Origin: Desulfurococcaceae archaeon
GTDB lineage: Archaea; Thermoproteota; Thermoprotei_A; Sulfolobales; Desulfurococcaceae
NCBI GenBank assembly: GCA_020833085.1
Contig: JAJHQY010000004.1
Location: 1 to 21,669, forward strand
DNA: 21,669 nt
Direction of reading: 5' to 3'
Shown: positions 7,763 to 15,155 of the stretch, piece after piece
How the letters are laid out: the number at the start of each line of letters is the position of its first letter
Numbering within the stretch: the first letter of the stretch is position 1
The notes under the pieces: model-generated
Seen by the model: the letters and a program-made list of their open reading frames with translations, nothing else
Database searches by the model: none
What the model was told of the DNA's origin: nothing
Program-made: the position numbers and the translations under genes

Positions 7763-8625
7763 GCACAGACACCTCTAGAGAGCACTCTAGACAGCACCTC
7801 GAGCCCCTCTCTCGCAGTGACTGGTATGCGATCTACTCTACAGCCCCGCTCAATTAAGTAGTAAAAGACCTCTGCTATCATAGGCGGGCGCACACCGCTC
7901 CTCTTAATAACGTCTACCCTCGAGAACACTTCTGCGGGAGTCCCCTGAGCTATGAACTCCCCGTTCTCCATAATGACTACTCTGTCTGCTACTTCAACAG
8001 CCCACTCAATTCTGTGCTCTACTACAATAATAGTCATTTTGAGCTCCTCTTTGAGCTTTGAAATTAGCTTTAAGACTCTCATAGTGTCCTTGTGGTCCAG
8101 CATAGACGTGGGCTCATCTAGTATTAGTATGCGGGGTCTAAGCGCTAGCGCGGAGGCTATTGCGAGGACTTGCCTCTCACCGGCTGAGAGGCTCCACGGA
8201 GAGAGATCTCTCTTCTCCCACAAACCCGTGTACTCGAGCACCTCGCGAGCTATTCGCGAGATCTCGTCTGGCGGTAACCCCATGTTTTCTAGTCCAAAAG
8301 TAACCTCCTCGTAGACACTGGGCATTATTATCTGAGAGTCTGGGTTCTGGAAAACAAAACCCACATTTTTCACTATTTCACTTGGAGGCAGTTTCAGTAC
8401 GTCTCTACCGAGAACGTACACACTTCCCCGTATCTCTCCTTTAATCATGTTTGGAATAATGCCTGTGAGTATGTAGAGTAGCGTGGACTTACCACACCCC
8501 GAAGGCCCCATTACGACTACGAACTCGCCCTCTTCTACTCTCAAGTTGAGATTTCTGAGAGTCCACTCGCTGGCTCCGGCGTACTTAAACCACAAGTCCC
8601 TGATCTCGACCGCCGGCGCAGGCAC
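7759..8625 (-). CDS. ecfA: ECF transporter ATPase (EcfA, first subunit)
   Basis: The other ATPase of the pair. It has Walker A GPSGCGKS, the Q-loop stretch FQNPDSQIIMPSV, signature LSAGERQVLAIA, Walker B with D-loop ILILDEPTSMLD, and a His in VVEHR. I favour GTG 8625 as start, because AGGTG (8636-8632) precedes it by 6 nt. The GTG at 8634 is part of that site, though it would give a 4-nt overlap with the EcfT stop. Residues near the C-terminus (RGCRVDRIPVTAREG) form the short helical tail common in EcfA proteins. Family is clear; start is uncertain by three codons. Confidence 0.92.
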   Translation of the reverse strand: MPAPAVEIRDLWFKYAGASEWTLRNLNLRVEEGEFVVVMGPSGCGKSTLLYILTGIIPNMIKGEIRGSVYVLGRDVLKLPPSEIVKNVGFVFQNPDSQIIMPSVYEEVTFGLENMGLPPDEISRIAREVLEYTGLWEKRDLSPWSLSAGERQVLAIASALALRPRILILDEPTSMLDHKDTMRVLKLISKLKEELKMTIIVVEHRIEWAVEVADRVVIMENGEFIAQGTPAEVFSRVDVIKRSGVRPPMIAEVFYYLIERGCRVDRIPVTAREGLEVLSRVLSRGVCA

Positions 8626-8630
8626 ACTCC

Positions 8631-9443
8631 TCACCTCTGCAAGTAAGTATAGAGCGAGAAGCCCATTAACTTGAGAACTATAATTGAGGAGTACACGAGG
8701 AGTAAGAGTGCTAGTGCCGCTGTGTCCCTCCTAGTCCACTTGAGCGGCTTGACGTAGGTCCTCTTACTAGAAGCCCCGAAACCCCTCACCATTAGCGTAA
8801 TACTAGTCTCCCAGGTGAGACTCATAATTCTAATAATTAGAGGTATAAAGACCGGTATTGTGTAAGCTACTCTCTTAACTGGGTTGCGCGAGTCTACCTC
8901 TATGCCCCTGGACTTCTGCACGTCAATAATATTCTTGATCTCTCTAAAAGTGAGTGGTAGTAGTCGTAGTGAGAGGAAGAGGGCGAATCCAGCCTTGTAG
9001 GGCAGTCTCAGCTTCTCGAATGTCTGCACGAGGTCGTATGGCTTAACAGTAGAGAAGAATATTATCATCGCGATTATGGGGTTTATAATGAGAAAGAACT
9101 TGCCCGTGCCGACCAAGAGCCCCACGTCCGTTACTCTCAAATTAGCAAAAGACAAGTAGAACAGCTCTCGCCCAACATTCTGGTAGTAACTAGCCCACAC
9201 TAGTACCGTGACTACAAAGAACACTATACTGTAGACGATCGTGAGTAGTAGTCTGAGGAGTGAGAGCCTCGCGAGCACGAGGCCGGCGACTAGAGTCAAG
9301 AAGACCAGCACGCCCACACTACCATCATACTGCGTCACTATAGAAGCCGCTAGTGCTAGTAGAAACCACGCTAACTTAACTCTCGGGTCCAGTCTGTGTA
9401 TTACTGTGTCCCGCTCGTAGTACAACCCGATCTCTCCGCTCAC
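8631..9443 (-). CDS. ecfT: ECF transporter transmembrane coupling protein EcfT
   Basis: Membrane subunit that connects the substrate-binding S component to the two ATPases (CbiQ/EcfT family). LDPRVKLAWFLLALAAS near the N-terminus is the family hallmark. Several membrane helices follow. The coupling helices each carry an Arg-Gly motif: QKSRGIEVDSR and LMVRGFGAS, corresponding to the two Ala-Arg-Gly motifs of the family. The start is best placed at GTG 9443, which overlaps the amidohydrolase stop (TGA 9442-9440) as GTGA and lies 8 nt after GAGGTG. The GTG at 9452 is inside that ribosome-binding site. Confidence 0.9.
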   Translation of the reverse strand: MSGEIGLYYERDTVIHRLDPRVKLAWFLLALAASIVTQYDGSVGVLVFLTLVAGLVLARLSLLRLLLTIVYSIVFFVVTVLVWASYYQNVGRELFYLSFANLRVTDVGLLVGTGKFFLIINPIIAMIIFFSTVKPYDLVQTFEKLRLPYKAGFALFLSLRLLPLTFREIKNIIDVQKSRGIEVDSRNPVKRVAYTIPVFIPLIIRIMSLTWETSITLMVRGFGASSKRTYVKPLKWTRRDTAALALLLLVYSSIIVLKLMGFSLYTYLQR

Positions 9444-10738
9444 GCAGCGCACACCTCGAGCTCGCCGCGGACTTCTTCTAGCTTATTGTAGACCTCGTTC
9501 AGGTCAACGCCTAGAACACTGTTACCAGCGAGTACGAGTCTACCATTAACTAAGACGTACTCCGGCCTGTAAAGCGGGAAATCGTATACTAGACTAAACA
9601 CTACTGTGCGGGGGTCTAAGTGCGAGACCCTGTAGGGGGTTCTCCACACCACGATGTCGGCTCTGTAGCCGCGACTCAGCACCCCCACATCACTCCACCC
9701 AAGACTCCGCGCGCCACTAGTAGTGCTGTTTTTGAGTAGAGTGTAGGGGTCGAGAGCTAGTGGTCTACTGTACTTACTGCTCTGAGCCGCAATAGCCACT
9801 TTCGCCTCGAAGAGGGGGCTCATAAAGCCAGCTGTTAAGGGCCCATCTGTGCCTAGAGTCACTTCAACGCCCCTCTCAATTAGCTCCACGACTCGAGCTA
9901 CACCAGAACCCCAGCTCATAATTGTAAATGGGCAGTATGAAATGTACGGCTTGTACCTAGCTAGTAGCTCTAAGTCCTCATCACTCAAGTAGACTGCGTG
10001 TGCTAGTAGTGGCCTTGACTCTAGTAGTTTAAGGCTCTCTGCGAGTTTTGCCGGCGTGGCCCCGTACTTCTCCTTAATGTAGTTGACCTCATCTAGAGAC
10101 TCCGCGAAGTGTATGTGTACTCTCAGCCCCAAGCGAGACGCCGCCTCACTAGCCTCTCTAATACTCTCGGGTGTTACTGAGTAGAGTGAGTGAACTCCAA
10201 TTAAACCCCTCACGAGGCTGTGTTCTCTGTACTTCTCGGCGAGCTGAATAGACTCCCTGATACTGTGTTTTGGAGGCCCCTCATACAGCTCAATTACACC
10301 GAGGCTGAGAGAGGCTCTAATACCCGCTTCTATAGACGCCTTCGCGACCTTCTCCTCGTAGAAGTACATGTCTCCAAATAGAGTAACACCGCTCTTCAAG
10401 AGCTCGGCTATTCCGGCCAGCGCTCCGTAGTAGACGTGTCTCGGCTTAAGGCAAGACTCCATTTTCCAGACTCTGCCAAGCCACTTGAAACCAGTCTCCC
10501 TGATAGGAGTGTTCTTGAAGAGGTACATTGATATGTGAGTGTGAGTATTAACGAGACCGGGTGTTACGAGGTAGTTCTCACCCCCAATAATAACCTCGGG
10601 TTTGTACTCCAAGCCCCTAGAGTACTCAGCCACGTCTAAAATTACTCCACGTGCCGAGTCCACGACTATAAGCCCATCTCGAAAACACCTGTCACTCTGA
10701 TCAAATGTAATCACATAACCCCTCACACCTATAATCAC
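9440..10738 (-). CDS. Amidohydrolase, MtaD/SAH-deaminase-like
   Basis: Metal-dependent deaminase of the amidohydrolase superfamily, in the branch with methylthioadenosine/S-adenosylhomocysteine deaminase, DadD and chlorohydrolases. Metal and catalytic residues are visible: H66 and H68 in NTHTH, H210 and E213 in HIHFAES, H247 in LAHA, and D298 in GTDG. The full length of 432 residues is usual. The start GTG is preceded by GGTG with a 7-nt spacer. It overlaps ecfT by 4 nt, so it belongs to the ECF operon; 94 bp separate it from the S-component gene upstream. The genomic link suggests that the transporter's substrate, or a relative of it, is deaminated or hydrolysed after uptake. Methylthioadenosine, 5'-deoxyadenosine or a pyrimidine are candidates; none is demonstrated. 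Confidence 0.82.
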   Translation of the reverse strand: MIIGVRGYVITFDQSDRCFRDGLIVVDSARGVILDVAEYSRGLEYKPEVIIGGENYLVTPGLVNTHTHISMYLFKNTPIRETGFKWLGRVWKMESCLKPRHVYYGALAGIAELLKSGVTLFGDMYFYEEKVAKASIEAGIRASLSLGVIELYEGPPKHSIRESIQLAEKYREHSLVRGLIGVHSLYSVTPESIREASEAASRLGLRVHIHFAESLDEVNYIKEKYGATPAKLAESLKLLESRPLLAHAVYLSDEDLELLARYKPYISYCPFTIMSWGSGVARVVELIERGVEVTLGTDGPLTAGFMSPLFEAKVAIAAQSSKYSRPLALDPYTLLKNSTTSGARSLGWSDVGVLSRGYRADIVVWRTPYRVSHLDPRTVVFSLVYDFPLYRPEYVLVNGRLVLAGNSVLGVDLNEVYNKLEEVRGELEVCAA

Positions 10739-10810
10739 GCGAAGTCACCACCACTACACAGACTAGTTTACGAGTTGAGAGGAGTTAAGTATAGAGTAAG
10801 AGGCTGGAGT

Positions 10811-10820
10811 TTAAAAAAGA
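10811..10820 (-). terminator. T-run between S-component gene and amidohydrolase gene
   Basis: The minus strand reads TCTTTTTTAA 13-22 nt past the S-component stop. This fits partial termination. It could equally be a TATA-like element (TTTTTTAA) that starts a separate transcript about 45 nt before the amidohydrolase gene. The 94-bp gap therefore may split the ECF cluster into two transcription units. Confidence 0.35.
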
Positions 10821-10832
10821 TCGTGGGGCTAC

Positions 10833-11660
10833 TCACGCTAACCTGTCTTTCCAGAAGAGTCCACGCATTTTAATTGGCGGGTACAGTATGTAGCCTAGTA
10901 TTGGCGTTATAGTAGTGGTCACTATTGCGTTGTTAAATATCACCCAGGGAGCGAACCAGCCCCACACCATAGCCCGCGGGAGGCCTATAACGGGCTCTAG
11001 CGCGTCTAGCCACCACGATATGTAGAGTGAGCAGTATATACTGCTGACTACTGCGCCCCAGATATAGTACTCTACTATGCTCCTGGGTGTTCTAAAGCTG
11101 TGATCAGTCATTAACTTGTAGGGTATGTAGGCTATTAAGAAGTTCCCTACAAAGCCGCCAATACTACCAATACTCAAATAGCCTGTTAACGCGTCAGCTA
11201 TGAAATTGCCTATTGCTGTACCCAGCGCTCCGGGCACGCCGAAGAGTATTCCGAAGAGAGGCGCTAAGGAGTTACCGGGTCTCAGCCACGTGAAGCCGGG
11301 AATTACCGGTAGCCCACCCGTAGCGGCGAGGGAGCCGCCGTAAATAGCCGCCGCGAGAGCAGTTATCGTCACGTCTACAGCATCCCACTTCACGCGGTTT
11401 CTCACTATTTTAAACTCGCGAGTCACCGTGTAGCCGGCTATTTCCATGAAGAAGAGTGCTGTTCCAATAACCCAGAGTATACCGGCCACTACAAACCAGA
11501 ACGTCCTCCCCAGCTTTATGAATGGCGCTGAAATAACCCACTCAGACCAGTTAGTAAGACCCTTAGTTACAATGTCATACGCTATGTAGATAAACAGCGC
11601 TACGAACAGTAAGCCTATTATTATGCTCAGAGCCCACAGACCAGCTGGTCTTCCGCTCAC
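10833..11660 (-). CDS. Probable ECF transporter S component with N-terminal membrane extension
   Basis: Integral membrane protein of 275 residues, probably the substrate-binding S component. Residues 1-80 hold two membrane helices. From about residue 90 comes the S-component-like core: DVTITALAAAIYGG, then RPGNSLAPLFGILFG with Pro/Gly-rich helices, and IGNFIADALTGYLSIGSIGGFVGNF. Three more hydrophobic segments follow. The common Arg-Pro-Gly and Gly-Asn patterns resemble S components, but I cannot assign a known substrate family. The start GTG has GGTG 7 nt upstream and overlaps the stop of the small membrane protein by 4 nt. Position next to EcfT and two EcfA genes is the strongest support. 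Two extra N-terminal helices are unusual for a core of about six helices. Confidence 0.72.
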   Translation of the reverse strand: MSGRPAGLWALSIIIGLLFVALFIYIAYDIVTKGLTNWSEWVISAPFIKLGRTFWFVVAGILWVIGTALFFMEIAGYTVTREFKIVRNRVKWDAVDVTITALAAAIYGGSLAATGGLPVIPGFTWLRPGNSLAPLFGILFGVPGALGTAIGNFIADALTGYLSIGSIGGFVGNFLIAYIPYKLMTDHSFRTPRSIVEYYIWGAVVSSIYCSLYISWWLDALEPVIGLPRAMVWGWFAPWVIFNNAIVTTTITPILGYILYPPIKMRGLFWKDRLA

Positions 11661-11956
11661 ATCACACCACCCCTCCTAGCTAGCCGCACAGCTACGATTA
11701 TCCCGATGATCAGTATTATAAAGCCCAGTGTCGTAGTTACAGCGGGTCCTGGAGACTCCGCTCTCAGCCCGACAGCGCCGTAGAATCCTAGTGTGCTGTA
11801 AATATAGAATATCACCATAGCGAGTGTCCAGAGCCCGCCTAGTAGCGTTAAGAGCAGACCCTCTCTCCGCTTAGCTATAAAGTAGAGTGCTACGCCCACT
11901 AAGTGAATAATTACGCCTATTACAGTAAGAACAGCCGCCTGAACAGCCACACTCAT
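11657..11956 (-). CDS. Small membrane protein leading the ECF cluster
   Basis: A 99-residue protein with three probable membrane helices (about residues 5-27, 34-52 and 74-92). The second loop holds KRREG and the C-terminus RLARRGG, which suggests these basic parts are cytoplasmic. I do not recognise a family. It overlaps the S-component gene by 4 nt (GTGA), so the two are translationally coupled. It is probably an accessory subunit or part of the substrate-binding unit. The ATG start has GGAGGGG about 10 nt upstream, and a TATA box lies at 12014-12023. No function can be assigned. Confidence 0.65.
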   Translation of the reverse strand: MSVAVQAAVLTVIGVIIHLVGVALYFIAKRREGLLLTLLGGLWTLAMVIFYIYSTLGFYGAVGLRAESPGPAVTTTLGFIILIIGIIVAVRLARRGGVM

Positions 11957-12349
11957 AGCTAAAAGCCCCTCCTCATAGTATTACACTAACACTAAACTAT
12001 GGAGTGCGGGAGTGGTTTATAAGATTTCTGGCCTGTATAAGCGGGACTCTACCCTAGACCCAGACTCAAGTAATCCGCGACCGATCTATAATTAGCTTGT
12101 AGTTAATTGTGAGTGGCTGTTGCTTATCTGGCATTAGCTTCTCTATAGGGGTTTGCTTGCGGGTGGTGATTTTTAGTATTTAAGTAGCTATTCTCAGCGC
12201 GGATGAAGGGCTTGCGGGTTACGTGGAGCCCTAATAGCCCGGGGACCCCGGGGCAAAGAAATACTTAAAACTATTTACAGCTAACTACAAATGACCGCCT
12301 CGGGGAAACCCGTGTCTAGTCTACGCGGTAACTACTAGTTCTCTGACTA
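11957..12349. other. Gene-poor 393-bp stretch with promoter-like signals and mini-ORFs
   Basis: No recognisable gene. On the minus strand it holds the ECF-cluster promoter. On the plus strand two TATA-like boxes (TAGTATTTAAG at 12174-12184 and ATACTTAAAAC at 12261-12271) each lie about 25 bp before an ATG. Those ATGs open ORFs of 21 codons (12203-12268) and 15 codons (12291-12338). A GC palindrome CCCGGGG-A-CCCCGGG occupies 12238-12252. No tRNA-like or C/D-box RNA was seen. Confidence 0.4.
12014..12023 (-). promoter_or_regulatory. TATA box of the ECF cluster
   Basis: The minus strand reads CTTATAAACC. It is placed to start transcription near 11992, about 35 nt before the ATG of the small membrane protein, leaving room for its GGAGGGG site. 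Confidence 0.45.
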
Positions 12350-12691
12350 CTACTTCTGCTCTTTCTCAACTACTACGGCTGTTCCGTAAGCGTAGAGCTC
12401 AGCCACGCCGGCACTAATATTCGTCGTCGCTAATCTAAACCCTATTACAGCATTAGCCCCCTTAGCCTTGGCTTCCTGCACCATTCTCCTAATAGCGTCT
12501 TCTTTAGCTCTATTGAGGAGCTCTACGTACTCTTTGACTTCACCTCCAGCAATATTTCTAAGTAGAGCCGCCAAGTCTCTTCCAAAGTGCGAAGACCTCG
12601 CGGCCACCCCCACAACTAGTCCCTTAACTTCCTTGATTCTGTAGCCCGGGATAGTGTCTGTAGTCACGACTATTACGCCTTCAATTTCCAA
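12350..12691 (-). CDS. YbjQ/UPF0145-family protein
   Basis: Short cytoplasmic protein of the YbjQ (heavy-metal-binding DUF74) family, whose function is not established. VVTTDTIPGYRIKEVKGLVVGVAARSS near the N-terminus is the hallmark. It is followed by GGEVKEYVELLNRAKEDAIRRM and the ANAVIGFRL beta-strand; the family assembles into ring pentamers. I favour TTG 12691 as start, six nt after AGGTG (12702-12698). Two GTG codons at 12700 and 12697 overlap this site, so the N-terminus is uncertain by three residues. It is monocistronic, with a TATA box about 27 bp before 12702, so the leader is very short. Confidence 0.85.
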   Translation of the reverse strand: MEIEGVIVVTTDTIPGYRIKEVKGLVVGVAARSSHFGRDLAALLRNIAGGEVKEYVELLNRAKEDAIRRMVQEAKAKGANAVIGFRLATTNISAGVAELYAYGTAVVVEKEQK

Positions 12692-12723
12692 TAACACCAC
12701 CTACTCTACAAGGAGGCGCATCG

Positions 12724-12734
12724 ACTTTAAAAGT
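12724..12734 (-). promoter_or_regulatory. TATA box of the ybjQ-like gene
   Basis: ACTTTTAAAGT on the minus strand is itself palindromic. Its centre at 12729 predicts a transcript start near 12703, only about a dozen bases before the proposed TTG start. Confidence 0.5.
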
Positions 12735-12828
12735 ATTACACAGCGACATAGCACTCAGTGAGAGTAGTCGCGGAAAGCCGTGATTAGGCGGAGCACTCGT
12801 AGGGCTTAAAAACCTTTAACGCATGCAC

Positions 12829-12889
12829 GTACTTATATAGCCAGTACATACCTACATGACTAGTACATACAGCTATACACGCTATATAG
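12829..12889 (+). promoter_or_regulatory. Promoter region of the phosphate permease with AGTACATAC repeats
   Basis: There are two TATA-like boxes, ACTTATATAG (12829-12838) and GCTATATAG (12881-12889). Between them AGTACATAC occurs twice, at 12843-12851 and 12862-12870, 19 bp apart. The repeats may bind a regulator, for instance one responding to phosphate; this is inference. A third AT-rich motif, GCTTAAAAAC, starts at 12805. Confidence 0.4.
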
Positions 12890-12898
12890 GCGGTAACC

Positions 12899-14083
12899 GT
12901 GGTCAGCGCCGTGCTACTCTACGCTGGCGCCGCGCTGGCACTGGTGCTTGCGTGGATTAACGGAGCTAACAACGCTGGTAACGTTATTGGCGCCGCTGTG
13001 GGAGCTAGGAGTATTAGCGCTAAGAGAGCGCTTCAACTAGCCTTTCTCTTCGAGATAGCGGGGGCGACGCTGCTGGGGCACTACGTCTCTGCGACTATTA
13101 CGAGGGGCATTATTAACCCCGCAGAGTTGAGCGGGGAGAAACTACTAGCCGGAGTGCTAGTAATAGCCGCCTCAGCTACTCTCTGGATGTTTATAGCTAC
13201 GTATCTCAGAGTGCCTCTCAGCGTCACTCAGGCTACTATTGGCAGTGTAGTGGGGTTTGGACTAGTAGTTCTGGGCTTTCACAAGCTGAATTGGAGCGTG
13301 CTCGCATCAATACTCTTCTCGTGGCCTTCAACACTCCTACTAGCGATTTTCCTCTCAATAGTACTGTACAGGCTCTACACTACAGCACTCTCGCGCGCGA
13401 GGGAGACTAAGAGACTACTAGTGCTGTCCTCAGCTCTACTCTACGTGTGCGCAGTCGCTGTGCTACTAGTACTAGTTAGCAGTGTTGGCGACATACTAGC
13501 AACTCTAGCGTCACTACTAGCCCCCATTCCCGCTACAGTACTCTACGCAGCAGTACTCGAGAAGAGAGTACCGGGAAGCCTCCACGAGGCTAGGTATGCT
13601 GTTAACAGGCACTTACTCCTAGTCTCGACGTCGCTAGCCGCTCTCAGTCACGGCGCGCACGACGTGGGGGCTTCAGCTGGACTACTACAACTAGTTGTGA
13701 GCGAAGTGGGTGCTGGAGGGGCCCTAGATGCGAGGACCTCGAGACTAGTTCTCTTCGCGTCGGGCTTGGTAATGGCGCTCGGAATGCTGAGGTGGGGGTA
13801 TAGAGTCCTCGGCACCCTCGCTGAGAGGATCACTCCGCTGACCCCCGAGGCCGGCTTCGCCGCCCAGCTGAGCACAGCCCTCACAATGCTACTAGTCACG
13901 AGAATGGGCCTGCCCTCCTCCACGACGCTGGCTATAACGGGGGCTATTATAGGAGTGGGCCTCGCGAGGGGGAGGGGTTACGTTAACACTAAGACTGTAA
14001 TTAGAGTCTTCGCTATGTGGGTGGTGGGCTTTCCAGCCACGCTACTCCTCTCAATGGCTATGAGCGCCCTCGTACCTCGCTAG
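12899..14083 (+). CDS. PiT-family inorganic phosphate permease, divergent
   Basis: Membrane transporter of the PiT/PHO4 family, which couples phosphate uptake to H+ or Na+. It shows the internal duplication of the family. The first signature is NGANNAGNVIGAAVGA (21-36) with VPLSVTQATIG at 105-115. The second is SHGAHDVGASAG (250-261) with LPSSTTLAITGA at 338-349. Both signature motifs deviate: the usual Asn-Asp pair reads Asn-Asn in the first (N24-N25) and His-Asp in the second (H254-D255). This may alter ion coupling or substrate. Length of 394 residues is normal and about ten helices are visible. The start is uncertain: GTG 12899 or GTG 12911, which lies about 25 bp after the second TATA box. 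No AGGTG site is seen. No PhoU-like regulator gene is adjacent. Confidence 0.82.
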   Translation: MVSAVLLYAGAALALVLAWINGANNAGNVIGAAVGARSISAKRALQLAFLFEIAGATLLGHYVSATITRGIINPAELSGEKLLAGVLVIAASATLWMFIATYLRVPLSVTQATIGSVVGFGLVVLGFHKLNWSVLASILFSWPSTLLLAIFLSIVLYRLYTTALSRARETKRLLVLSSALLYVCAVAVLLVLVSSVGDILATLASLLAPIPATVLYAAVLEKRVPGSLHEARYAVNRHLLLVSTSLAALSHGAHDVGASAGLLQLVVSEVGAGGALDARTSRLVLFASGLVMALGMLRWGYRVLGTLAERITPLTPEAGFAAQLSTALTMLLVTRMGLPSSTTLAITGAIIGVGLARGRGYVNTKTVIRVFAMWVVGFPATLLLSMAMSALVPR

Positions 14084-14096
14084 GACCGGGGGAAGC

Positions 14097-14105
14097 CATA
14101 TATTT
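14097..14105 (+). promoter_or_regulatory. TATA box of the ABC-2 export operon
   Basis: CATATATTT, just after the permease stop. It would start transcription near 14127, leaving a leader that contains CGGTG about 10 nt before the TTG start at 14163. Confidence 0.4.
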
Positions 14106-14162
14106 CTCAGCGTGCACTCTACTCTCTCAGGCGAGCATGTGCTTACTCGGTGAGACTTCCAC

Positions 14163-15155
14163 TTGAGCAGAGCTATTGAAGTCAGGGGTCTAGTTAAGAG
14201 GTACCGCGTCAAGAAGAGACAAGGCCTCTTTAAGTCGAGTGTAGAGGTAGTAGAGGCTCTTCGAGGCGTGAGCTTTACAGTAGACTACGGCGAGGTAGTC
14301 GGGCTACTGGGGCCAAACGGGGCGGGAAAAACCACGACTATAAAGATCCTCGCGACTCTGCTACTACCAGACGAGGGCGAGGCCTACGTCGCCGGCTACA
14401 ACGTCGTCGAAGAGCCCGGCGAGGTCAGAAAGCGCATTGGGCTCATGCTCACCGTTGAGCGGGGGTTTTACGGGAAGCTTACTGGCCGCGAAAACCTAGA
14501 GTACTTTGCCGCTCTCTACGGTCTCGACAAGGAGTACGCTGAGAAGAGAATAGAGTACTTAATGAGGCTACTGGAGCTGGACAGGCTCGGAGGCGACTAC
14601 AAGCTCTTCGAGGAGTTTAGTCTGGGAATGAGAGCTAGGCTGAGCCTGGCTAGAGCACTACTGAGCGACGCTCCAGTACTACTACTAGACGAGCCTACAC
14701 TAGGCCTAGACCCTCCTAGTGCTAGGAGAATTAGAGAGCTAGTAAAGAGACTCGCTCGCGAGGAGAGAAAAGCTGTTCTCTACACTACGCACAATATGTT
14801 TGAAGCCGAGATTGTCTGCGATAGAATTCTACTAATAAATAGAGGTCAAGTGGTGGCTAGCGGATCGCCTCAGGAGCTCAAAGACAAGTTGCCGAGACTA
14901 AAAGTCTTAACTCTAGTTCTCCGCGGCGGATCGCGCGAGAAGCTTCAAAGCGCTATGAGAGATCTAGGCTTAAAATACGAGATCTCTGAGGAGGGCGATT
15001 TCTACAGTATTAGAGTACACGTGAAGAAGCCTGAGGAGGTGTTCAACGAGGTTGTGAAGAGGCTTATCTCCAGCGGATTTGACCTCGTCTCAGCTAGAGT
15101 AGAAGAGCCCACTCTAGAAGACGTGTTTATATACTTCAGTGAGGGGTCTCTGTGA
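14163..15155 (+). CDS. ABC-2 type exporter ATPase (DrrA/NatA-like)
   Basis: ATP-binding protein of an ABC-2 export system. Walker A GPNGAGKTT is at residues 50-58. The signature FSLGM (152-156) replaces LSGGQ, as is common in this subfamily. Walker B VLLLDEP is at 172-178, followed by the D-loop LGLD, and the switch His is H210 in TTHN. A C-terminal extension of about 100 residues, as in DrrA-type proteins, follows. TTG start with CGGTG about 10 nt upstream. The next gene starts within its stop (GTGA). With two permease genes downstream it forms a complete exporter. Substrate unknown: drug, lipid or polysaccharide are usual for the family. Confidence 0.9.
   Translation: MSRAIEVRGLVKRYRVKKRQGLFKSSVEVVEALRGVSFTVDYGEVVGLLGPNGAGKTTTIKILATLLLPDEGEAYVAGYNVVEEPGEVRKRIGLMLTVERGFYGKLTGRENLEYFAALYGLDKEYAEKRIEYLMRLLELDRLGGDYKLFEEFSLGMRARLSLARALLSDAPVLLLDEPTLGLDPPSARRIRELVKRLAREERKAVLYTTHNMFEAEIVCDRILLINRGQVVASGSPQELKDKLPRLKVLTLVLRGGSREKLQSAMRDLGLKYEISEEGDFYSIRVHVKKPEEVFNEVVKRLISSGFDLVSARVEEPTLEDVFIYFSEGSL

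Noticed and set aside
12238..12252. Perfect GC palindrome CCCGGGG-A-CCCCGGG as a possible terminator or origin element
   Set aside because: Single copy, one-base centre that cannot form a normal hairpin loop, no T-run, no repeats nearby; kept only as part of the gene-poor stretch.
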